Source of the DNA: Deltaproteobacteria bacterium
Lineage (GTDB): Bacteria > Desulfobacterota_B > Binatia > UBA9968
Direction: 5' to 3'
NCBI GenBank assembly: GCA_005879255.1
Contig: VBKY01000315.1
Span: 1-6,108 of the forward strand
DNA: 6,108 bases
A program made the translations under genes and the position numbers. Of the stretch, positions 1-6,108 are shown piece by piece. Below the pieces are notes generated by a model. That model worked only from the letters and a program-made list of their open reading frames with translations. It was not told the DNA's origin and searched no databases. Position 1 is the first letter of the stretch; each line of letters opens with the position of its first letter.

Positions 1-116
1 TGCTGGATAATCTCTACCCGATGGAGAGGAGCCATCGCTTCCGCGAGCACCGCAGCGTAAAGATCGGCACCGCCAACTGCGCTCCCAGACGAACCGATAT
101 AAATACCGACCTTCAT
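1..116 (-). CDS. Glycosyltransferase, GT4-like, N-terminal fragment (runs off left edge)
   Basis: This is the first 38 codons plus two bases of a gene that continues past the left edge. It begins MKVGIYIG, a first beta strand, followed by a Gly/Ser-rich turn and then GGADLYAAVLAEAM at residues 15-28. A GGA-(E/D) loop followed by a helix is typical of the acceptor-side N-terminus of GT-B glycosyltransferases of the GT4 type. The continuation (HRVEII, residues 32-37) fits the second strand. The ATG at 116-114 is preceded by GAGG three bases upstream, a close but usable ribosome binding site. The gap to the upstream glycosyltransferase stop is only 25 bp, so the two are probably co-transcribed. 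Donor and acceptor sugars cannot be judged because the donor-binding C-terminal half is missing. Confidence 0.75.
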   Translation of the reverse strand, partial: MKVGIYIGSSGSAVGGADLYAAVLAEAMAPLHRVEIIQ

Positions 117-141
117 TGACCTCGGCGTTGCGGGCGAATTC

Positions 142-1368
142 TTAAGACGTATACCCGAACGCTTCCAGCGTACGTTCGACGGTCCCGTCCCAAGAGAACC
201 ACTCGCGCGCCATAGATAGAGCCCCACAGCTGAGTTGGTGCCTGAGCTGGGGTTGAATGATCAAACTGTCCAACGCAGCGGCAAGCGAAGCCGGATCCCT
301 GGGTTTGCACAATAGGACGTTTTCATTGTGTCTAAAGGGCGCCTCGAGAATCTCACCCTGGGTCGTGACCGTTGGCAGGCCATGCGCCACAGCGCCGGCG
401 AATGAGCTTCGATTAAGCATCACCCCATCGTCGAAAGGAAGCACGCAAGTATCCGCCGCTCTCAGGTAGATCGAGGCCAAATCACTTTCGACCGGATAGT
501 AGCCCGTCCAAATAACTTTGTCGTCAAGCCTGAGATCTCGCACCAAATCTTTCAGTTCTTTCAAATAATTTGGGCGATTCAGCATGTTCAGAATCACTTC
601 ATTAGCGTCCCCTATAAAAACTATTTTGACATTGCTCTTGCGCTCGGCAACGGTTTGAAAACCTCTCAGTAGCGTCTCGATTCCCTTTCCAGGATAAAGA
701 TAACCGAAGTAAGCAACTAAGAAGTCATCCGAAGCAAGCCCCAACATCTCGCGCCCGCGCAAGCGCGCAACGCCGTCACACTCCGAGGACATTCGCATGA
801 GCGGAGGTGGGGGGATGAGCACGCATTTATCCCTGACGCGCGCGAAATGTTTCGCGAGAACGGAGACGTGTGTGTCACTCAAGACAATAATCCGGTCGCT
901 GTCGCGCAATATGGTTCCATAGCCGTAGTCCACATCCCCCGGCCCGACCCAGTAGGCGGCCAACTTCCGCCCAATGCGGGCAACCCGTGATAAGCGTTGT
1001 ACGTATACCGGTTCTGGGTATTCCACGAGCGTAACAACACGCACGTTAGGGAGAGCCTTTTTAAACAAAGTTGGCGCAAAGGTAATCATAGGTTGATCGC
1101 CGTAAATTGCACCCGAAAAGTGGATATTAATTACATCAGGCCGGTAACGCCGAGCGAGCCGCAATAAACGTGGCAACTCCGCCCATGACCAGTCTTCCAT
1201 GACTGGGTAAATGCGCATGTTTGGATCCGCCACGATATTCTCGATCCGGCTCGTTATTACGTGGATTTCAACTTTTCGTTTCGCCAGGTATTGGCAAATT
1301 CGGAAAGCATGATCGGCACCACCGGAACGCATCGGAGGAAATGTCGGAGAAATAACAAGAACCCTCAT
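142..1368 (-). CDS. Glycosyltransferase family 4 (GT-B fold), 408 aa
   Basis: This probably transfers a nucleotide-activated sugar onto a growing lipid-linked glycan at the cytoplasmic face of the membrane. Residues 1-19 are a first beta strand plus the GGAD glycine loop (16-19) of the N-terminal Rossmann domain. IPPPP at 185-189 leads into the linker. The C-terminal donor domain shows FGYLYPGKGIETLLRGF (221-237), the usual strand-turn-helix with conserved KG, then FIGD (251-254) and HGLPTVTT (329-336). The classical E-x7-E pair is not in place; the region reads PFDDGVMLNRSSF (311-323). From memory this matches a GT4 subset carrying DGV-x-x-R-x-S there, so the enzyme need not be dead. Length is normal for the family. 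The ATG at 1368 has GGAAGAG four bases upstream and lies 12 bp after the GDP-fucose synthase stop, so translation is likely linked to that gene. A fucosyl donor is plausible from context only. Confidence 0.9.
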   Translation of the reverse strand: MRVLVISPTFPPMRSGGADHAFRICQYLAKRKVEIHVITSRIENIVADPNMRIYPVMEDWSWAELPRLLRLARRYRPDVINIHFSGAIYGDQPMITFAPTLFKKALPNVRVVTLVEYPEPVYVQRLSRVARIGRKLAAYWVGPGDVDYGYGTILRDSDRIIVLSDTHVSVLAKHFARVRDKCVLIPPPPLMRMSSECDGVARLRGREMLGLASDDFLVAYFGYLYPGKGIETLLRGFQTVAERKSNVKIVFIGDANEVILNMLNRPNYLKELKDLVRDLRLDDKVIWTGYYPVESDLASIYLRAADTCVLPFDDGVMLNRSSFAGAVAHGLPTVTTQGEILEAPFRHNENVLLCKPRDPASLAAALDSLIIQPQLRHQLSCGALSMAREWFSWDGTVERTLEAFGYTS

Positions 1369-1372
1369 ACCG

Positions 1373-1379
1373 CTCTTCC
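1373..1379 (-). promoter_or_regulatory. Ribosome binding site for the glycosyltransferase at 1368
   Basis: GGAAGAG on the minus strand lies four bases before the ATG, in the 12-bp gap right after the fcl stop codon. It supports the ATG at 1368 over the nearby ATG at 1382-1380, which overlaps the fcl stop but is out of frame. Confidence 0.55.
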
Positions 1380-1380
1380 A

Positions 1381-2481
<1,101 letters not shown>

Positions 2482-3525
2482 CTAAGCCTTCGCCTCGACC
2501 TTAACGTTCCTTTCTTTCGACGTCGTGAACCCATTCGCATACGCCTCTTTCTCTGCGATCGCCGTGTCCGCATCCATCATCAACTGCACCAACTCCTTAA
2601 ATCTTATCTTCGGTTCCCAGCCCAATTTTCTTTTTGCCTTACTGGCGTCGCCAATAAGCAAATCGACCTCTGCAGGCCGGTAATAGCGCGCATCGATATC
2701 CACATGTTCTTTCCAGTCGAGACCGACATAACCAAACGCCTCGTCAAGCAGGTCACGGATCGAGTGAGTCTCTCCTGTAGCAATTACGTAATCATCAGCC
2801 TGTTCCTGCTGGAGCATTAGCCACATCGCTTCTACGTATTCCTTCGCGTAACCCCAGTCTCTCCTGGCGTCAAGGTTCCCCAGATAAAGCTTGTCGTCCA
2901 CGCCGTGCTTGATTCGCGCCGCAGCGCGGGTAACTTTGCGCGTCACAAAGGTTTCGCCCCTCCTGGGAGATTCGTGATTGAACAGTATGCCATTGCAGGC
3001 GAACATATCGTAGCTCTCGCGATAGTTGACTGTGACCCAATAGGCATAGAGCTTGGCCGCGCCGTAAGGACTGCGCGGATAAAATGGAGTTGTCTCTCGC
3101 TGCGGCACCTCCTGCACTTTGCCGAACATTTCGGAACTGCTTGCCTGATAAAACTTGCTCTTCAACCCACATTCTCGAATGGCCTCAAGAATTCGTATCG
3201 TGCCGATTCCGGTTACGTCACCCGTGTATTCCGGAATGTCGAAACTCACGCGCACGTGACTCTGCGCAGCAAGGTGGTAGATCTCGTCGGGCTGAACACG
3301 ATAAAGGAGCTTGATAAGATTGGTCGAGTCCGCGATATCGCCATAATGGAGAAACAATTTCACGCCATTGACGTGAGGATCCTGATAGAGATGGTCAATC
3401 CGCTCTGTGTTAAAAACAGAGGCTCGGCGGATAATGCCATGCACCTCATAATCTTTACTCAAAAGTAGTTCTGCCAAGTACGACCCATCTTGTCCGGTAA
3501 TTCCGGTTATGAGTGCCTTCTTCAC
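2482..3525 (-). CDS. gmd: GDP-mannose 4,6-dehydratase, canonical
   Basis: This catalyses GDP-D-mannose to GDP-4-keto-6-deoxy-D-mannose plus water, the first committed step to GDP-L-fucose and other GDP-6-deoxyhexoses, in the cytoplasm with tightly bound NADP. It is an extended short-chain dehydrogenase/reductase of 347 residues, within the normal bacterial range. TGITGQDG (7-14) is the nucleotide-binding motif. R34 to R42 (RASVFNTER) is the RR loop that in characterised Gmd reaches into the neighbouring subunit and helps bind NADP. SSSEMFG (129-135) supplies S130 and E132, and SPYGAAK (152-158) supplies Y154 and K158, matching E. coli Thr132, Glu134, Tyr156 and Lys160. [15 protein letters not shown] (183-197) and [11 protein letters not shown] (215-225) are diagnostic. 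The start is GTG, with GAGAG seven bases upstream. It is followed by fcl, which uses its product. A divergent paralogue lies two genes upstream. Confidence 0.97.
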   Translation of the reverse strand: MKKALITGITGQDGSYLAELLLSKDYEVHGIIRRASVFNTERIDHLYQDPHVNGVKLFLHYGDIADSTNLIKLLYRVQPDEIYHLAAQSHVRVSFDIPEYTGDVTGIGTIRILEAIRECGLKSKFYQASSSEMFGKVQEVPQRETTPFYPRSPYGAAKLYAYWVTVNYRESYDMFACNGILFNHESPRRGETFVTRKVTRAAARIKHGVDDKLYLGNLDARRDWGYAKEYVEAMWLMLQQEQADDYVIATGETHSIRDLLDEAFGYVGLDWKEHVDIDARYYRPAEVDLLIGDASKAKRKLGWEPKIRFKELVQLMMDADTAIAEKEAYANGFTTSKERNVKVEAKA

Positions 3526-3532
3526 GTAGTTA

Positions 3533-3537
3533 CTCTC
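3533..3537 (-). promoter_or_regulatory. Ribosome binding site deciding the GTG start of gmd
   Basis: GAGAG on the minus strand lies seven bases before the GTG at 3525-3523. The following residues [14 protein letters not shown] match the family N-terminus exactly, so GTG is the start although no ATG is available here. Confidence 0.5.
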
Positions 3538-3594
3538 TTTTCGAATCTAACAAGCGAGCCGGTCTCGCGCTGCTTTTGATGAGAAGATAAATAT

Positions 3595-4764
3595 TTACCT
3601 CTGAGCTTCCTGAAAAGCCTCGCGTGAAACGGAAATAAATGTCTCTGCATAGGAACGCAGGCGCTCGGGAAGCCTCGAACGCGCTTCACGCTCGAGGTCC
3701 GCGTCAGGACCCGGTACAGACTGATTCCAGATTTGAGCCAATTTTTCTTCAAGATCTTCACAATTCTCAGGATTAAAATACGTGGCCCTTGGTGGATCCT
3801 GCTCACGATGCGCAGAGATATCCGATATAAGCACTTGTTTTCCCACCGACCGTGCCTCGTCCACACTCATACCCCAACCCTCAAATCGCGAGGGATTGAT
3901 AACACACACACTTTGTCGGATAAGGAGATGCACATGCTCATGTGGTACCATCCCCAGATAAATAACCTGATCTCGTAATCCCCACTTCGAAACGCTTTCC
4001 CACAACTGCGCAAAATATACCGCATGGCGGAAATCCGCGGGATAACCGGTACAGACCACCACGATCGTAACACCTCGATGCTTCAGATTTTTTACTGCAC
4101 GAAAAACGAGTTCATGATTCTTATGTTTCCAGAATTGATTGGGTAGATAAACAAACTTCTCGGGAAGATGGTAAAGACTCACGATCCGGCGCGGATCCAT
4201 TTCGTAGGCAGCGTCGGGAATTCGGCTTGCGGGTGATAAAACTCTGGCTTTGGTGGCGTAACGGGGCGCAAAAGCCTGGAAATCTTTTTTAACGGACTTG
4301 CTCAGCAAAATAATGCGGGTGGACAATTCCGCACTCTGCATAAAGCTCTGATCTAGATCCAAGCGTTCTTCGTCACTAAACATCTCCGGCAAATGAACAT
4401 GTTGGAAATCTGGCAACCACGACAATGTCGCAATGTTCGAACATTTGAAAAGAAGAAATGGGCTGAAGAGAACGTTTACCTCATGGCGCGTCAAGAATTG
4501 TTCCAAATACTTATCTCTTCCAAACAAGCGTTTGTAAATCCCGTTGTGCATGCCCCGGAGACTTCGCCTGTTGGGGCTCTGATAGTGTAGCCAATCGTCA
4601 GCCCCCGGGTACTGTTCAAAGTCTCGTGCCTGCGCCCTCGACGCCAATATTGAGAGCTTAAATTCTTTCAGTCTTAATTGTCCGACAACATTGAGAAGTG
4701 TCCGCGTGAGGATTTCCCCCGCAACCCATTTCTCGTCACCCATCATGCGGAGAGCTACTTTCAA
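3595..4764 (-). CDS. Glycosyltransferase family 4 (GT-B fold), 389 aa, intact E-x7-E motif
   Basis: This is a probable retaining glycosyltransferase acting on a nucleotide-sugar donor during repeat-unit or chain assembly. The N-terminal domain has WLPDFQHVHLPEMFS (116-130), a block common in one GT4 subset (PDFQH-x-x-LPE), then RIILLSKSVKKDF (150-162). The donor domain begins near LPNQFWKHKNHELVFRAV (207-224). VVCTGYP (236-242) and VIYLGMVPHEHV (267-278) follow, and PSRFEGWGMSVDEARSVGK (291-309) carries the E-x7-E pair as E295 and E303. ISDISAHRE (313-321) closes the donor pocket. Length is normal. The start is a TTG with GAGAG eight bases upstream. It gives the expected MKVAL first strand, while the first in-frame ATG, at codon 7, would cut that strand. 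The gene sits 21 bp after the dehydratase-like gene and 69 bp before gmd. The donor is unknown; GDP-mannose or a GDP-6-deoxyhexose is a contextual guess. Confidence 0.92.
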   Translation of the reverse strand: MKVALRMMGDEKWVAGEILTRTLLNVVGQLRLKEFKLSILASRAQARDFEQYPGADDWLHYQSPNRRSLRGMHNGIYKRLFGRDKYLEQFLTRHEVNVLFSPFLLFKCSNIATLSWLPDFQHVHLPEMFSDEERLDLDQSFMQSAELSTRIILLSKSVKKDFQAFAPRYATKARVLSPASRIPDAAYEMDPRRIVSLYHLPEKFVYLPNQFWKHKNHELVFRAVKNLKHRGVTIVVVCTGYPADFRHAVYFAQLWESVSKWGLRDQVIYLGMVPHEHVHLLIRQSVCVINPSRFEGWGMSVDEARSVGKQVLISDISAHREQDPPRATYFNPENCEDLEEKLAQIWNQSVPGPDADLEREARSRLPERLRSYAETFISVSREAFQEAQR

Positions 4765-4772
4765 GTCAATTG

Positions 4773-4777
4773 CTCTC
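4773..4777 (-). promoter_or_regulatory. Ribosome binding site deciding the TTG start of the glycosyltransferase
   Basis: GAGAG on the minus strand lies eight bases before the TTG at 4764-4762, within the 21-bp gap after the upstream TAA stop. It supports the TTG start over the internal ATG pair at codons 7-8. Confidence 0.45.
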
Positions 4778-4785
4778 GTCTTTGA

Positions 4786-5760
4786 TTAGTGAAGAATATC
4801 TTGGTCCCAGCTTCGCTCCTCCTCAACCAATAAGCCGATCAAATCGTCGAAACTCAAGCTGTAGTCCCAACGGAGGTTGATTCTAGCCTTGGACGGATCT
4901 CCGTATATAATATTAATGTCCGAAGGACGATAAAACCTTTCATCAGTAACGACGTGCTCCTTCCAATCCAACCCCACACAGTTGAACACCTTTGCCGTAA
5001 ACTCCGCTACGCTGTGAGGTTCGCCTGTCGCAATAACAAAATCGTCGGCATTTTCCTGTTGCAGCATAAGCCACATAGCCTTGACATATTCGGGAGCAAA
5101 ACCCCAGTCCCTTTTGACCTCGATATTTCCCAACTGTAGCTTTTCTTTCGAGCCCTTGCTGATTCTGACAGCTGTGGACAAAATTTTCTTAGTCACAAAA
5201 TGCCCAGCCCGAAGAACCGACTCATGGTTAAAGAGAATCCCACAGCAGGAGAATAAATCATAAGCTTCTCGATAGTTCACAGTAATCCAGTGAGCGGCTG
5301 CTTTTGAGATGCCATATGGACTTACCGGATGGAGCGTTGTCTCTTCTGTGATCGGCAATTGGCTCACTTTCCCGAACATCTCGCTTGACGAAGCCTCATA
5401 GAAGCGTGCGCTTAAGGATAAAATCCTCATCGCCTCGAGTAAATTTGTTGTGCTCAAGATATTGAATTCGATCGTTCCAATCGGTTGCTCAAATGACATA
5501 CCCACAGAACTTTGCGAAGCGAGATTGTAAATTTCCTCCGGCTTTACCCTCTCGAGCATCCTAATGACGTTGGATAAATCAAGCAGATTGGCGGAAATGA
5601 CTTCAACTGAGCCATGGATGCCAAGAAACTTTAAATTCGTTTGCCTAAGATTGCTTGAATCTCTGACCGTGCCGTAGACGCTATAACCCTTATCGAGCAA
5701 AAACTTTGCAAGGTAAGCTCCATCCTGTCCGGTGATTCCAGTTATGAGCGCCTTCTTCAC
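4786..5760 (-). CDS. GDP-mannose 4,6-dehydratase-like SDR enzyme, divergent paralogue
   Basis: This is probably a GDP-mannose 4,6-dehydratase or a close relative acting on a GDP-hexose. It is an extended short-chain dehydrogenase/reductase of 324 residues. TGITGQDG (7-14) is the nucleotide-binding motif; SSSEMFG (124-130) gives S125 and E127; SPYGISK (147-153) gives Y149 and K153. GNIEVKRDWGF (211-221), AMWLMLQQE and VGLDWKEHV are shared with the canonical gmd two genes downstream. It differs at the RR loop: R33-D34 followed by SSNLRQTNL replaces the double Arg and the [10 protein letters not shown] segment, with about five residues missing. NHESVLRAGHFVTKK (178-192) replaces the SPRRGETF block. 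It also lacks the roughly 20-residue C-terminal tail. The start is GTG with GGAAG seven bases upstream. It may make the same intermediate, feed another 6-deoxy sugar such as D-rhamnose, or have altered cofactor use. It is not called gmd to avoid overclaiming. Confidence 0.9.
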   Translation of the reverse strand: MKKALITGITGQDGAYLAKFLLDKGYSVYGTVRDSSNLRQTNLKFLGIHGSVEVISANLLDLSNVIRMLERVKPEEIYNLASQSSVGMSFEQPIGTIEFNILSTTNLLEAMRILSLSARFYEASSSEMFGKVSQLPITEETTLHPVSPYGISKAAAHWITVNYREAYDLFSCCGILFNHESVLRAGHFVTKKILSTAVRISKGSKEKLQLGNIEVKRDWGFAPEYVKAMWLMLQQENADDFVIATGEPHSVAEFTAKVFNCVGLDWKEHVVTDERFYRPSDINIIYGDPSKARINLRWDYSLSFDDLIGLLVEEERSWDQDILH

Positions 5761-5767
5761 AAATCGT

Positions 5768-5772
5768 CTTCC
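5768..5772 (-). promoter_or_regulatory. Ribosome binding site deciding the GTG start of the dehydratase-like gene
   Basis: GGAAG on the minus strand lies seven bases before the GTG at 5760-5758. The family-typical [14 protein letters not shown] follows at once, so the GTG is the start. Confidence 0.5.
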
Positions 5773-5923
5773 GATATAGGAGAGATGGAATCTACGGTTC
5801 CCCCAGCCTGATTAAACCTTACCGGTCGAAATCCCTGTCCTAAGAAAAATCCAGCAGGAGACTGTGTCACACGAAGAATCAACAACAAATAGAATTCAAT
5901 TCACCAAATCTCTTACAGTCGGC

Positions 5924-5952
5924 GTCATATATGTTGGTATGGACTTGGTAAA
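5924..5952 (-). promoter_or_regulatory. Possible sigma70-type promoter upstream of the dehydratase-like gene
   Basis: In the 222-bp gap after the methyltransferase stop (5982-5761), TTTACC (5952-5947) and TATGAC (5929-5924) on the minus strand each match four of six consensus bases, with an ideal 17-base spacer. The rest of the gap holds no open frame of note and no stem with a T-run. The gap length makes a promoter reasonable, but the match itself is weak. Confidence 0.22.
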
Positions 5953-5982
5953 ATGGAGGTTCCGGGATCTTGCGAGGAAGTG

Positions 5983-6108
5983 TCACTTGGTCCCTTCCGC
6001 ATAAATGGATTCGTAGTCCCTTTCCTGAAGATCCAATAACGGGTCAAATTCCCTCAACTTGATTTGTTTGAACCCAGCGGTCCCAAGAACTAAGAGCAGG
6101 TTTTCCTT
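5983..6108 (-). CDS. C-terminal fragment, probable class I SAM-dependent methyltransferase
   Basis: An open frame enters from the right edge and runs 41 codons to a TGA at 5985-5983. It was too short, with no start in view, to be found as an ordinary open frame. It reads LLLVLGTAGFKQIKLREF, then DPLLDLQERDYESIYAEGTK to the stop. A helix followed by AGF-x-x-(I/V)-x-x-x-x-F, then a short D-rich segment and a closing ESIYAEG-x-K strand, resembles the C-terminus of small predicted SAM-dependent methyltransferases that often sit in polysaccharide clusters. The SAM-binding motifs would lie outside the window, so the family call rests on tail resemblance alone. If right, it may methylate a sugar of the same polysaccharide. 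The minus strand matches all the other genes. Confidence 0.55.
   Translation of the reverse strand, partial: KENLLLVLGTAGFKQIKLREFDPLLDLQERDYESIYAEGTK

Noticed and set aside
751..770. GC-rich small direct repeat GCGCAA / GCGCGCAA
   Set aside because: It lies inside a glycosyltransferase gene and encodes Arg-rich sequence in frame; it is too short to be a repeat element.
2905..3468. A 187-codon plus-strand open frame lying antisense inside gmd
   Set aside because: It is entirely opposite a strongly conserved gene, its sequence resembles no family I know, and it has no ribosome binding site. It is a by-product of gmd codon usage.
3554..3568. Hairpin GCGAG-CCGGT-CTCGC between the glycosyltransferase and gmd
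   Set aside because: The stem is only five pairs and on the transcribed minus strand it is followed by TTGTTAG, not a T-run, so it is not a convincing terminator.
3522..3866. A 114-codon minus-strand open frame overlapping the 3' end of the glycosyltransferase and the start of gmd
   Set aside because: It is a different frame of a well-supported glycosyltransferase, very rich in Arg, with no recognisable motif.

Overview
This window is part of a bacterial surface-polysaccharide (capsule, exopolysaccharide or O-antigen) biosynthesis locus. All seven genes I can support read on the minus strand, so transcription runs from high to low coordinates. Base composition is near 50% GC by eye. Shine-Dalgarno-like GGAAG or GAGAG sequences sit in front of most starts, and GTG and TTG starts are used. 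This fits a mesophilic, probably Gram-negative bacterium (proteobacterial or acidobacterial type), but nothing here fixes the taxon. I see no tRNA, rRNA, CRISPR array, insertion sequence or attachment site.

Layout in transcription order: (1) the last 41 codons of a probable SAM-dependent methyltransferase, entering from the right edge and ending at 5983; (2) a 222-bp gap; (3) a divergent GDP-mannose 4,6-dehydratase-like enzyme (5760-4786, GTG start); (4) a GT-B, GT4-type glycosyltransferase with an intact E-x7-E motif (4764-3595, TTG start); (5) a canonical GDP-mannose 4,6-dehydratase, gmd (3525-2482, GTG start); (6) GDP-L-fucose synthase, fcl/wcaG (2343-1381); (7) a second GT4-type glycosyltransferase (1368-142); (8) the first 38 codons of a third glycosyltransferase leaving by the left edge (116-1). 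Gaps between genes are 12 to 138 bp. There is no convincing terminator, so the block is probably an operon, perhaps with internal promoters.

How the genes work together: gmd converts GDP-D-mannose to GDP-4-keto-6-deoxy-D-mannose, and fcl epimerises and reduces this to GDP-L-fucose. The adjacent glycosyltransferases are the natural candidates to add fucose and other sugars to a lipid-linked repeat unit or chain. The least ordinary feature is the second, clearly paralogous dehydratase. It keeps the SDR catalytic residues but has lost the RR-loop signature of classical Gmd. It may feed a different GDP-6-deoxy sugar, have altered cofactor use or assembly, or be redundant. No GDP-mannose supply genes (manA, manB, manC), flippase, polymerase or export genes are visible, so the locus extends beyond the window. 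I found no convincing undescribed system.
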